Positions 27,240-42,200 of a DNA stretch of 64,000 nucleotides are shown piece after piece. How positions within the stretch are numbered: the first letter of the stretch is position 1; each line of letters opens with the position of its first letter. The notes beneath the pieces are model-generated. The model saw only the letters and a program-made list of their open reading frames with translations, was not told where the DNA came from and ran no database searches. The stretch comes from Megalobrama amblycephala (Eukaryota; Chordata; Actinopteri; Cypriniformes; Xenocyprididae), in assembly GCF_018812025.1 (NCBI RefSeq), contig NC_063045.1, positions 17,347,046 through 17,411,045 on the forward strand, read 5' to 3'. The position numbers and the translations under genes were made by a program.

Positions 27240-30200
27240 CTTAAGATATGTGCATAAAAAGATCCTGATGTTTAACCTAATCAGGCACAAGCATAAGTAG
27301 AGCAATTATGTTTCACAACGGCTGTAAAAAGAACAAAGAAAAACTGTTGTTCCCAAGATAAATTTACCTTTAAGCATCTGACGGCGTTCTTGTTATCCCA
27401 ATGCTTTGTTTACTGTGTTGCCATTATATAAAAGCCACTGTGAGGTGTAGACTCTTTTGTTTGCAGTTCCTGTGTGCGTTTCTCCGTTTTTTAGTCGTGT
27501 TGCTGTGTGGGCTGCTTTATTCAATTCCGTATATTCATTAGGGACTGACAATGCAGATGGGGAAAGTGAGGCTAGTGTGTTATTACCACAGGGATGTTCA
27601 AAGGTGCAACACAAAGACTGTTTCTTGCCTAGCACCTGTAGTATGTAGTACGCTCCAATCTCTGAATGCCCAGGAGAGATAAAGCATTACCTTCAGAGGG
27701 ACCATGGTCATGTCGTCTACCAATGCTTTTGACTGTTTTGGTGCAGAACAAAATGCTGCAGCAGACGTTCATGGCACATTCGTGGCTTCTAAAGAACTAA
27801 GAATGTTAATTATGGAATGCAACTGAGAGCAACAAAAAGAGAAAGGTGCTCAAGGCTGAAGCGAAAATACCAGTTCTATACAAGTACAAATGAGAAGAAT
27901 CAAGAAAATGGGCCTTATTCCTGAAACATTTGAAAGAATATCTGTGAAAATTGTTCATAAATCCACTCTTGTGTAAACTGACAAATTGGAATGAATGCAA
28001 CAATTTAAAGGTGCTCTAAGCGATGTCACGCGTTTTTAGGCCAAAACATTTTTTGTCACATACAGCAAACATCTCCTCACTATCCGCTAGCTGCCTGTCC
28101 CCTGAACACACTGTAAAAAAACGCGGTCTCTGTAGTCGCCACAAGCTCCGAAAACAGCAATAAAAACAAACTGGTGCAGTCTGGACCACGAAACATAATA
28201 AACATGCTCCAGCCAATAACCGACAAGAATGATTTTAAATGCGCGTTCATGACTGTTTCAGGAAGCACGGAGGGGAGGGGGAGGAGGAGGAGGGAGGGTC
28301 TAGCTAGCCTCTGTTTTGTTTGACAACACTTCGAACGTCAACAGGAAGTTACTCCACCCAGGATCGCTTAGAGCACCTTTAAGAATGTTTTCTATTCACA
28401 CTAACATTTTGTTTCATGAATGCTGAGATTTTGGTAAATCATTGGCTTTTGCATTACATTCAGTGTTGGATACCATTTGATATCTTGGAATTTTGACCAT
28501 AATGTTTTTCCATTACCTGAAATTTGAAGATGGCATACAAAGCAGTAAACGATTAACAGCCATAACATTAGGGGCTTTCGCACCGAATAGTAGGAACTCA
28601 GTTACAGGAACTAGCCACTAGGATGAATTTCTACCCCGGGCATTGTTCCTGGTTGCATTCGCACTGGGAATAGGAACTCTGAAGCAGTCGACAGCGGGGT
28701 CTTTAAAGTCGACACGAAGCGGAAGTTGCGATTGTATTTTCATCTCTACTGTGACGTCTATCCGAGTGAAACGATATCTGAAATAAGAGGGCGGGACTTG
28801 ATTTCATACTTCGGGAATTGATTGGATCGTTGGAAGTTGCTAACAAAATGGAGGCAGATCTGAATTTCTCTCCACCGGACTCACTGCGAGCACCCTCATT
28901 TTCGGTTTACGAGGGCACATAAATAAAAAAAAATAATGAAGTGCACGGATAAATTATTAATAATAAATACTACAATATTCCATAAAAAATTTGAAAAAAT
29001 AGAGTTGTCAATTTTGATTTCATGGCGACTTTAAGCACGGCATTTACAAATGCTAAAAACCGGTGGATGGAAGATGCCGTTATCGGAGCTGTGTTTGTTG
29101 TCTGTCGTGGGTTTTGTGATAATGGAGATGGAATGTAAACGCAGAATTTAAGTAACTGAAAGAGCAAAAAGTAGGGCTAAGAGACGAAATCTCCTATGAC
29201 ATCTTTCAGTATTACATATCATCAAGGGGGGGAAAAGAACACAACCCTGCAGACAACAGGTAAACGCCATTATCACTGTTTTCCATGTTCGTGAAGTAAA
29301 TATGTTTACACAGCTTTTTAAAAATGTTGGGTGCCAGTGTTTAATATGCGTTTGCCAATCAGTTTACACTTACGTCACTGATAGTTCCTACATGAACGGT
29401 CATGTGACATGCGTTTTCGTTTGTGTAGTGTAGACAGAGATCGTTTCTGAAACGCAGTGTAGACGAAGATCATTTTGATTTTAAAACGCCGTTTTAAAAA
29501 GAACTAGTGTAAATGGGGCCTTAGAACTTAGAAGTTTGCTAGCAAACTAAACTAAATTTCTGAGCATAACGATGCTATGCAATGCTAGCATTTGTTTAAC
29601 ATGTATACCATTATCGACAGAGAGAATGTGATAGAGTGAAATTGTTCCATTTGCCAATCTTTCGCACTTTTCCAAGTTGAAAATTCCAACTTTCTGATTT
29701 TAGTGGAATGTAGCATGCTTCCCTGACAAAACTGCAAAGAAGTGATGTGATTTACTAAAAATACCTGCTTCCCATGTCTTTCTGTGGTGGATTTGTCAAG
29801 AAATTCAAGTGCCAATTTTAAGCTAGTCAGACGTTCTACGTTGCTTTTTGCCTTTGAACTTCCCAAGATTCCTGATTGCCGTCTTGGCCTTCACTACAGC
29901 ACACAGCGAGTGTTCTCACTCAAGACCTCTTTTCCATCAGAATTGAAGTACAAACTTCGATTTGGCATCAAGAGCTGTCAAGACTGTCACATGTTCTAAG
30001 GTTTGTTTTATCATTTGTAGGCTCTGATAAACATTCACCAGTGGGAATTCTTCAGACACGGAGAAGGAAGGGCTGAGGAGGGCTATACATAAACTTCCAA
30101 AAACATACATACTGTATAAAGGAGCAACACCAGCTAACGTTATTAATATGTTAACAGGCTGCAAGCGAGGTAAAAATCTATCACTTTCTTTCCTCAGGAG

Positions 30201-33200
30201 ATGGAAAAGAAATGGTGCATCTGGTGCATCTGTTCTACTCTGCTGTTTGAGAGCAGATTCAGTTTAGACTCAAAAGCTTTTGCCCAAGGAACTGCAACAG
30301 AAGACAATTCTAGCATACTGCTAAATGTGTACTGTGCAAAAACAGAATGTGAAATGGTATATAATACATTGTGTCACACGCTTGTTTTGCACTGTGTCCA
30401 TTTATCCTCTTGCAAATAAACAGAATAAATAAATACACTTCCTTTGGCTGGCATCATTAAATTACCTCTGATTGGTGCTTACTCAGTGGTTTGCCCAGAC
30501 TTGTTGGGATCAGATTTATTATTTATAAAAACAAATACATTTAAATGTATTTATTTTGCCTGAAACATATGCCAAATTATATGAAAAATTACTCCAAGGG
30601 AAAAGTAAATGCATTTTCAATTTTATAATACATTTTAAATAAATGAATGAAGAATAAATGCATTTGTAATTTGTAAATGTATTTTCTTAAAATATATCTT
30701 AATATTTTGAAATACATTCAAAAATATAACTTTTTGTCATATGGGATTTTGTGGCCAGAACCCCCAAAAAAACCACTGCAGACTACAAAAAAAACATACA
30801 ATAAATACAATAGTCTGCAATGCTTGTTTGAGAGCAGACTCAGTTTAGTCTAACTGCAAAAAGACTGTGTAGTGGTAGAGAGAAATAAAAAATAAAAAGT
30901 GCAAGTGCAGGAGGGACACTCAGCACATTTTCAAGGTTACAGTCCTTCCTGTCACATAAAGATATAAAGTTTATGAGCTTTAGCATTTCCTTTGTGCTAT
31001 AAATGTGGATGTGTAAAATAAGGCAGCTTCTCAAGCCCAGAGGGCAAAGAGCCCATCACTCATGTTCAGTAATGTGCAACCCAATCTCTAGACACAGACG
31101 ACTAAATGATTGCTCTGTAAATTCAACAAGACCTTTTGCCTGCACTGTGATTTTATAGAAGGAGACACTCCATGATGTCACATCATCATACAAATGCACG
31201 TATAAGTGAAGCTCAGGACGAATCAAAGTTTGGCAAGTTAGCATGGTCCAATTAGCCGATGCCAATTTACTGAAGCAAAAGTGGCCAAATTAAACATCTC
31301 ATCTTTATTTTGTTAGCTAACCTTCAGATAGCAAGCTAACCTTCAGATAGCAAGCTAACAGCTTAGCCTCCTAGCTTAGCACAGCGCTAACTGGTTAAAA
31401 ATGTTTTTGACTAGGTAGGACAAGATATCATGGTAGCAAACTTTGTTTCTGAACAGGTCCCTTCAGATAACCTCATAGCTTAGCATAGCGCTAACTGGTT
31501 CAAAATGTTTCTGAATAGCTACAACAATTGGTCTTTTTTTAAGCATAGTGGAATACTAGCCATAATGCATTGTGGGCCGTTAAAGTGTGATTTTGTACAC
31601 AAAACTGTACGCTCTTCTGATCTGAGACAAACCGATATATGCGACAGATCAAGAAAATCTTCCCCGTGGAATGTGCGTGGCATTGTGTTCTTTCCTTGCA
31701 TGTTTTCAGGGAAGTTAATTAAATGTGTGATTCTCTTTTTGTTTTAATTCTGTTATCTTCTCCACTGCTCTATGGCGTCTTTGTTAAGTTATTCATTTCA
31801 CACGTCTACAGTCAGTCAGTCTGACACCGGCAGACGCCATCTGAATAATAATAAAAAAAGATATAAAGTCCTTATCAGTCCCCCATGATCTAAATATAAT
31901 CTGTGTGAGAAGGACCAAAACAGTGGGGAAACGTGAAGATAAGTGATCATACTGAAACGCACACTCACACACATACACACAGCTGAAATCCCTTTATTCT
32001 CTTTTCTTTAGTCTCTAGTGAATAGCCGTGGTCACCTGAAGGCAGGCTCCATTCCTCAATGACAAAACAAATCCCCACGCAACCAAGAAAAATAGCCAAG
32101 AAAGAGTTTCAAAATAACACACAGTGATCCAAAGGCAGTGCTTCCAATGCTGCTCGCTAGATTTTTGTTTTTTTGCTTTTTTTCCCTTCAGAACAAAATA
32201 AACCACTTTGTCAAGGTTAGTTAGCCACTCGAATCGATGTCAAATATCTGCAAGACTGTTTACGTAGTTTTATCGACATAAAAACCCATTTCCATTGAGC
32301 TGAATGTTTTGAGCTAACCTGAACACATTAACACAGTTAAATACAACATGAAATCGCATTCACAATGCATTAAACGTCTATAACATGATATTTTTGAGTG
32401 AAATGAAAAAATGTATAGCCATCAAATTTCTTTTAGGGCCCATAGTCTTCTATGGGGGTCCATTATACACCTGGTGCAATGCGGCGCCAGGAGCAACGCA
32501 AGTGTTTTTTGCTAATTTCAGTTTTCATTTTCTTATCCTGCGCCACGTTGTTTAAATAGTAAATGCGTTTGTGCCCATTTGTGTGCCCATATTTGTGCGT
32601 GCTGGTCTGAAAACGAGGTGTGTTCAAGCACATTGTTGGCGTGTTGCTATTTTGAGGCAGCTGAAATAGACTGCGCCATTGACCAACTGAAACCTGGTCT
32701 AAAGTCGCAATATTTTTTTGTTATTTAAAGAGCTCGTTAGTAATAACTGTGCACAATGCGCATACACTCTGCTTATTCCACACACAGGGACGCACAGCGG
32801 CACACAAACATGCCAAATATTACAAATAAAAGCATTACAATGTAAAAGATTATTATTTTGTCAATAGAGATAAAAATGCTTTGGTGGAATCCGGCTTGTC
32901 TCGTAGATGGATCCATTTCCTCGCTAGAAAAGCGTTCATTTTTTCCGCTTGCAAATTCTGCCATGTAAATAGCGAATCCGGCATGGCGCGAGAGCAACTG
33001 GCTTTTAAAGGGAATGGGAGATGAGACTCTGATTGGTTTATTGCATGTTACGCCCAAAACACAACCATTACTCACTAAGAGAATAGGGACAACCCTTTTA
33101 GACCATGCGTCGGGCGCACCGACCATTTTTCCTGTCACTAAACTAGCAAAAGTGGATTTGGACACATCCAAAAGGAACTTGCGCCATGCACTTTAGACCA

Positions 33201-36200
33201 TGCGCTTAGATTGTTAAAATAGGGCCCTATAAGTAAAGTGCAACTAGTAGAGTTTTCTCTGTGGACTACTTAGAAGTGACATACCGTATCACACTACATT
33301 ACGAAGCTAAAGAGTCAAAGCATTTCCCTTTCTAACTAGTCTACTAGCTTAACATAGTGCTAACAATTAGGAAAAGCTCATTTGTTGTTTTTTTTGTTGT
33401 TGATGTACAGTTAAAGGGTTAGAAAGGGTAACGCAGCACGTTTCAGCTTCCACAAGAGGTGTTCCCATGCGTCTTTCATGTCAGTTTATGTTTGCTGATC
33501 AATGTTTATATGTGAGTAAAAGCCTAAATTAAATCTGATCATCATAAAAAGCGATCAAGTCTCTTCAGAAAATTTGGACAAAACCACTCAATTCATATGG
33601 ATTAGTTTCACGGTCTCTTTTGTAAGGACTTAGCCTATTTATTAGCTCATTTAATTGTTCCAGGGAATAAGAATTGAATCAACTGTAAATGATTTACTGT
33701 AAATGATTCAGAATTAATATTTAACACTTCATCAATTATTCGTCCAGCGAAAATTGAGGTTAGAGTATTTTACCAATTCTGGATAAAATATTATTCTGCG
33801 GCCAACAGTAACAATATTTTATTATGATTATTGTTATTATTGTAATTATTATATTATAAGCAAGAGGTAACTTGATCTTTGAGTTTAAGACAGTAATTTG
33901 ATACACAGCACAAGAAACTCGTATGTGAAAATCAAAACAAGATTTATTGACTACTTCTAATGATTACAGGAAACTAAGGCTAAACACACACACACACACA
34001 TACATACATGCACACACATTCGCGGAGTTGATGAGTTATGAAAAGTCCCAAGTTCAGTGCTAACTTAACTCATAACCTGAGGAAAATCACAAAAGCAGAG
34101 CTTTGGCTTGATTCTTTAGGTTTAAAGGAGTTTCACCAGTTTCCAGCAAGAGAGAGAGAAGTTTGCTTGTACCTGCGTTTGCTGTGACAGCTGAGGTAAT
34201 CGGGTTGTTCCGTGACTCGTGTACAGCGGAATCCCGTTCTGGATTGGCTGTCTTTCAGGTGACGTCTTCTCGGGAAAGCCCTGTGGGTTGCGCGGAAGCT
34301 TTGAAGGATGCTGCTGGCTGAGCGTCTGGCTTGAGCGGCTCTCTTCTTGGGAGACTTTGGTCAGATATTTCACGAAGTGTTTTGGAGTCTGGATGTGACG
34401 GCTGTCGAATGATCAGCGGCGCAGCTCGTGGTTGAAGTCGGGTGTTCGATGGAAAATCAGCCCCGGTCAATCAGTTATCAATGACCCATGCGACTTTTCC
34501 GCCGTGGTCAAAGTAGCGGTGTTTCGGCTACCGGCTTCTGACCGATTTCGAGCGATTTCTGACCGACTTCTGGCCTTTTCTGACTTCCAGCTTCTGACAT
34601 TAGCTTGTTCGGACAGCATAGTTTTAAGGGAGCGATCCTCCAATGAGACGTTGCTACGGAGATTAGACACGCCTCGTCTATTGTCTATTGATCACATCGC
34701 GTGATATCTGCAGAACATTCTCCTGTTTTATTAACAACTTTATAAAGTTTCTTAATATTTTCCTGATACTGAATTTCAATGTTTCATTCACACAGAATTA
34801 CACAGAATTATAAATTCTGCATTTAGAACTCAAACATGACACACTTCTTACACACATATTACTAGACTGACCTAATTAAAACAATGATTACAATAATGCA
34901 TTTGAAGAAAACCCACATATTGAATACATTGAATAGACATGTTAGTAATTACATCATGGCATGTATTATTCTGTATATAGTTAATACTTTAAGTAATCGA
35001 CAATTGTCCCTTTTGAGATTCAAGATTGAGTCCTTAAGCATAGTTTAAACTTTGACCGGAGTCACGAGTGACCGGGTCACGATGGACGGTCAACACAAGG
35101 GAGGTATTGATAGGACAGATTCTTCTTTAAATCCGTTGATGGGTATTTTCCTGTTCCGTCCGATAATACAAGAGGGTTTTGTGAGAGAATCAATAGATTT
35201 AATGTGATCAAATCCACGTGATGGGTTCTGATTAGTTTATTGCTGATGAGCTAAGAAGTCCTTTAGACAGAGTCCTTTGTTAAAAGAAGTCACGTCATCA
35301 CTCCGGTTAAGGCTAGGCGTTTCCTGTCAGGAAATGGATCTTTTGGACCAAAATGAAGCTTTGTTCAATCATGTTGTTCATTGATAAAGTCATTGGTAGG
35401 TTCTGTCGAGCAATGCCCTACACTTTGTGAACTGTTTGAAGCCTCAAAGTTGCAATTGCGTAGCTGTTAATGGAGGGACAGAAATCTCTCAGATTTCATC
35501 AAAAAGATCTTAATTTGCATTCCGAAGATGAGCCAAAGTCTGACGGGTTTGGAATGACATGAGGGTGAGTAATTGATGACAGAATTTTCATTTTTGGGTG
35601 AACTAACCCTTTAAGAACTAGGTGGGGGCTCTGCACAGCAACCCCCAAGAACTGCATAGCAACACCCTAGCAACCACCTACTTATATATATACTTACAAT
35701 GGAAGAGAATGGGTAAGCATTAAATGGATAGTTCACCCAAAAATGAAAATTCTGTCATCTTTTAATCACCCTGAAATTGTATGAAACCTGTATGAATTTC
35801 TTTCTTCTGCTGAACTCAAAAGAAGATATTTTGAAGAATGTTGGTAACCAGACAGTTGCTTTGGCCCATTGACTTTCATATAGTTTTTTTTTTTTTTTTT
35901 CTTTCCCCCATACTATAAAAGTCATTGATACAGTTCATACAATGATAAAATTTGAAGGTGAGAAAATGATGACAAAATTTTCATTTTACATTTTTGGGTG
36001 AGCTACCCCTTTAAAACATTAATTTCTTCAATAGTATGGCCACAAAGCATAAACGGTGGTAACATGGTTTTAGTCTGAAAAGGGGGACAAGTCGAAATTA
36101 TGAACTGCAATATTGTGCACAATAAGACTACAGACATATATTATGAATGCAAATGGGGTCAATGCTAGTTTCACGCTATCTTCAACCCACAAGGCTAGTT

Positions 36201-39200
36201 TGTCTCAACTTTTATGACAAAGAAAAGTGTGAGTCTGGCTCATATGACCATTCTTGTGAAGATGTTTCTCTCTTCTCTCGCTCTTTCTCTCTATCTGTCC
36301 CAGATTCGAATACCTCCAGGAATGAGAGTTGATATCTGCTCTGTGGACTGATAATGTAAATTATGAATGCTCAGTTATGACAGGTGTGCAGAGAGCAATT
36401 CGAAACCAGTCTGTAGTGGAACAAAGCAGCCCGAGCTGCTCCTCAAAGGAGCGTGTACTTCCATACCTCCCTCTCCATGCCGCCAAATTTTATTTACTTT
36501 GAAACTGAACCAAGACCAAGATTGAAATGCAACATAAAATGTAAATGCGTGAGTTTCCCTTCCAAGCGAGGTCTTTGGTTGTTTTAAAAAGCCTGGCGTA
36601 TGCATGCTAACATCTTACGAGCAGTTCAGTTCAAGGTGAGGATGATTAATACCTCCATATGCTCATTTATTACGGCCGTAACTAAATACACATATTCTCT
36701 AGACATGATGATGTAGCTCATGCATCTCAACAGTTAAACGTGCTCGGCTGCAATATATCAAATCACAACGTTTTAGATGTAAACTAGACTGCAGTTTCCA
36801 TATAAACCTCTTTTCTTGTTCCCTTTCACCACAATGTGACAAAACGCAATCCTCACTTCATCATGTGGAGAAACAGTAATTGCCTTTTAGCAGAAGCCCA
36901 TTACTACATTAAGCCGACTATGCTTATCTTGCATGGAACTGACTTAAAATGACTGCAGATTTGTTGTGGGTTTAATTCTGTCAAACGCTCTTAAAATGAG
37001 GAAATAATGGACCCTTTTTTGTGCTAAGACATGAATTGCACTTTAAAGGTGAAAGTCTTGACCTGCAGCTATAGGTGTTGATGTACCATCTAGTCCATCA
37101 ACAAAAAGCATTTGATGTTTTTAGCTGAATTCGAGATATGAGGACTGTTCGCATCAAGTCCGATGAACAACTATACAAAAGTATAACACACTGAAAACTA
37201 ACAAAACTATTCATGCCACTTCTGAAGTTACAGTTTCTTAATTATCTGAACTGAATAAACATAATACATTCATAATCTGAACATTTAGAGGGCTCATCTT
37301 TCATCTTTTAAGATAAAAGTTAACTGTAACTATGAAAAGTTTCTTAACTAAAAAAACATTGAAACCAAGATGCAAAAAAAAACAAAAAACTTTTGAACTT
37401 CCAAAATTTTCATCAGACAGATTTACATAAGAGAACAGAAAAATGGCCTTTTTAATTAAAATTGTCAGAGAAAGGGTGAAAAATGGCCTTTAAATTATGG
37501 CATTTTTGGTGCACAAAAAACATTACTAATAATACCAGTAGACATCAGAGGGACAAATTATACAAATTATACAAATTATTATGACATACAGTGAGTCTCA
37601 AACACCATTGTTTCCTCCTTCTTATATAAATCTCATTTGTTTAAGAGACCTCTGAAGAACAGGTGAATCTCAACATAACACCGACTGTGATGCAACAGTC
37701 GGGATCATTAATATGTACGCCCCCAATATTTGCATATGCCAGCTCATGTTCAAGGCATTACACAATGTTTCGTTAGCATGTTGCTATTGTACTGTTAAAT
37801 GTGGTTAAAGTTACCATCGTTTCTTACTGTATTCACGGAGACAAGACTGTCGTTATTTTCATTTTTTAAACACTTGCAGTCTGTATAATTCATAAACACA
37901 ACTTAATTCTTTATAAATCTCTCCAGCAGTGTGTAATGTTAGCTTTAGCCATGGAGCACTATCAAACTCATTCAGAATCAAATGTAAACATCCAAATAAA
38001 TACTATACTTACGCGATTAGACATGCTGCATGACAAACACTTTGTAAAGATCCATTTTGAGGGTTATATTAGCTGTGTAAACTTTGTTTATGCTGTTCAG
38101 GGCAAGCACGAGCTCCGTGGGCGGGGAGCACGAGAATTTAAAGGGGCCACGCAGCCTGAATCGGCGCATATTTAATGATGCCCCAAAATGGGCAGTTAAA
38201 AAAATGAATAAAAAAAAATGTATGGGGTATTTTGAACTGAAACTTCACAGACACATTCAGGGGACACCTTAGATTTATATTACATCTTTTAAAAAGACGT
38301 TCTACGGCACCTTTAATAGAACTGTTTTCTATTTGAATATTTTAAAATGTAATTTATTAATGTAATGCAAAACTGAATTTTCAGCATCATTACTCCAATC
38401 TTCAGTGTCACATGATCCTTTCTGAAATCATTGTAATATAATGATTTGCTGCTCAAGAAACATTTCTTATTATTATTAATGTTGAAAACAGTTGTGCTGC
38501 TTAATATTCTTGTGGAAACCATAATAGTTTGATAGTACTGTAGATAGAACAGCATTTATTGGACCACAAAACCAGTCATAAGTTGCTCGGGTATATTTAT
38601 AGCAATAGCCAACAATACATTGTGTCAAAATTATTGATTTTTCCTTTATGCCAAAAATCATTAGGATGTTAAAGGTGCCCTAGATTCAAAATTTGAATTT
38701 ACCTTGGCATAGTTAAATAACAAGAGTTCAGTACATGGAAAAGACATACATTGAGTTTCAAACTCCATTGCTTTCTCTTTCTTATGTAAATCTCATTTGT
38801 TTAAAAGACTTCCGGAAAACACGTGGATCTCAACATAACACCGCCTGTTACGTAACAGTCGGGGTGTACGCCCCAATATTGCATAATGCCAGCCCATGAT
38901 CCCAACATTATGAAAGGCATTACACAAGGGCAGCCAGTTAACGTCTGGAGCTGCACACAGCCGAATCATCAGACTAGGTAAGCAAGAACAACAGCAAAAA
39001 ATGGCAGATGGAGCGATAATAACTGACATGATCTATGATATCATGATATTTTTAGTGATATTTGTAAATTGTCTATCTAAATGTTTCGTTAGCATGTTGC
39101 TAATGTACTGTTAAATGAGGTTAAAGTTACCATCGTTTCTTACTGAATTCACGGAGACAAGAGCCGTCGCTATTTTCATTTTTAAACACTTGCAGTCTGT

Positions 39201-42200
39201 ATAATACATAAACACAACTTCATTCTTTATAAATCTCTCCAACAGTGTAGCATTAGCCGTTAGCCACGGAGCACAGCCTCAAACTCATATAGAATCAAAT
39301 ATAAACATCAAAATAAATACTTTACTCACATAATTCGAAGCATGCATACAGCATGCATGACGAACATCTTGTAAAGATCCATTTGAGGGTTATATTAGCT
39401 GTGTGAACTTTGTAAATGTGCTGTAATATAATCGAGAGCTTGTGTGGCAGGGAGCACACGAATTAAAGGGGTGGCGTGCTGAAAAAATCAGTGCATAGTT
39501 AATGATGCCCCAAAATAGGCAGTTAAAAAAATTTATTTAAAAAAATCTATGGGGTATTTTGAGCTGAAACTTCACAGACACATTCAGGGGACACCTTAGA
39601 TTTATATTACATCTTGTGAAAAAGCATTCTTGGGCACCTTTAAGTAAAGATCATGTTCCATGAAGATATTTTGTAAATTTCCTACTGTAATTATATTAAA
39701 AAAAATCATTTTTGTGAGTGGATATGCATTGCTAAGGACTTCATTTGGACAACTTTAAAGGTGATTTTCTCAGTATTTGGATTTTTTTGCACCTCCATAT
39801 TCCAGATATTCAAATAGTTGAAAAAAATCAATCGGAACTCACCGCGGCAGTGCACACCCTCATCGTAGCCGTCCTCACAGTCCTGTACTCCATTGCAGAG
39901 TTTACTATAATGAACACACCTGTGGGTGCCGAGGCACTGGAGGTGATTGACGGGACATCTCACCTTTACCTGCCGCAAGCCTGTAGAAGAGACGGATGAG
40001 TAGGATATTAGGAATTTTAATAAAGTCTTGAAAAATGCAACTTCTTCAACCGACCTGCAGTCACAAGAGGTGAGAAAGGCGACATGTTTACCAACTGAAT
40101 TGTTGTATTTAGGGTCTGGGGGCATCGTCCCCCAGGAGAAAATTGTGCATTCTGAAGCATTCTGGTGCACTCAGGCAAGCAAATAAAGGGAAAAGACAAC
40201 ATTTGCTTCAAGCAAATTGACACTTATTGACACTAGGCCTGGGCATTGACACAGATTTCACAATTCGATTTCGATTCACAAGCTTGCAGTTCAATTTCAA
40301 TTCTATAAACTTTGATTCAATATTGATAAATTTGTAGGGTATCATGGCAAATTTCCTCTGAGAAAAAAACATCTCTCAACCAATGCTGTAACTATACAGG
40401 GAATCCTAGTACATCATAATATTAAAATTCATAATATTAAAATAAAGTCCAATACATACATTCAATATTGAAGAACAAGTTCAGTAAAAATACAATGAAT
40501 TTGCAATATAGTGCAAAAATGCTCTTCCTAAGTTCGTTTTTCTAGCAGACTAACGAGTTTTTGTACACTGAATAGCTTTTCTTGAGGTAAATGCGACGGT
40601 AAATGTTTAGAAGCTGTTTTATTGACGCCTTTCCACGGCTGAAACACTGATTGAGCAATTACATGTGACGTGATAGGGGTTTCGGTAAGTTGTACTGTAT
40701 CTTTAAACATACCTTTTGATGTTTTTTTCATGTTTATTTCGTGTCATAAGTAGTAAAGAGGACGAGATTATTCGGTTCACTTGAGCTCCGCGTTGCCGCT
40801 TCGCTGAACTGAGGTGCTAACGTTACTAAGCCGTGTTAAAGCGATCTGTCATGCGAGAAAAGAAAGAAAAAAAAAGAAAAATGATCTCGACAGCTCGAGA
40901 GACAGACTCTGACGTCGTGATTACAAGCTCATCACGTTTCAAAATGGGAGGGCATTCACGCGCATTTTTAACCGAGGAAACTCGTATATAATTCCGAGAG
41001 CACGAGAGGGCACTCCAGTCAATGGGAAAGTAGCCCATTTTCCATTCTTGTGAGGTTTACTGTGGCTTGCAATTTCACCCCTAGTGATTGTAACATTGTG
41101 TGTGAGGCGGTAATGGTGTGTGAAGATAATGATAGGCTACTTTTGTTTAGTTTAAATATGCCTTGGATTTGCTAACACACCGTGTTTGCAGTCATTTATG
41201 CTCATAGTCAATCAAGTGTGAATTTATGGGGGGGGTCGTTTTTGAGTACAGGTTTGGTAATGACACTCTCAATGTGTAATGAAGCTACTCTCGGGTGATG
41301 TAAAAATATTAAAATTAAATTAAAATTTCTGTTCCCGCCACATCTCGTATCAATCATAACCAAGAATAAATGTTTTAGAGGAAATTTGAGACGTTTGAAA
41401 TGAAAATGCCTAATGGTAATGACAGCATTTATTCTAATAAAAACATGAATTTTGAAAAGAATTAATGATGTTCATTTTAGACAAACACAAAATAACTAGA
41501 ACATCTAATTTTTTAAAGTTCTTTCTACAGTAGGCTATAATTTACAATGAACATGTACAATGAACTTCCTGCCTTAAAGGTGCTCTAAGTGATCCTGGGT
41601 GGAGTAACTTCCTGTTGACATTCTATGTGTTGTCAAACAAAACAGAGGTTAGCTAGACCCTCCCTCCTCCTCTCCTCGTCCCCTCCGTGCTTCCTGAAAC
41701 AGTCATGAACGCGCATTTAAAATCATTCTTGTCGGTTATTGGCTGGAGCATGTTTATTATGTTTTGTGGTCCAGGCTGCACCAGTTTGTTTTTATTGCTG
41801 TTTTCGGAGCTTGTGGCAACTACAGAGACCGCGTTTTTTTACAGTGTGTTCAGGGGACAGGCAGCTAGCGAATAGTGAGGAGATGTTTGCTGTATGTGAC
41901 AAAAAATGTTTTGGCTTAAAAACGTGTGACATCACTTAGATAACCTTTAATAAACGACAAATTTTTGCAGCTAATCAGTTACTAAACCATAGTTACTAAA
42001 GAGTGGCGGGAAACTAGAACAAAGGAAACATGTGACTGAAGATAAACAAACTAAAAGTCCAAACATAACAGAACCGTGACAATATGAATATATAATTAAT
42101 ATTTTATATCCATATTATATACATATAATTTTTAGAACATGAACGAATTTGTTATTTCAAAAAAAATGTTGAAAAAAATACTAACAATATTCACATTAGA

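Noticed and set aside
28016..28268. ORF starting [12 protein letters not shown], also present at 41739-41939
   Set aside because: It lies inside both copies of a TTAA MITE; similarity is copy identity, not selection.
29585..29866. 93-codon minus-strand ORF in intron 3
   Set aside because: No domain, no splice-site support and composition typical of intron sequence.
34122..34704. Cluster of medium ORFs in a GC-richer block
   Set aside because: No similarity to known proteins, no exon-like borders, and frames overlap on both strands. It is more likely an old repeat.
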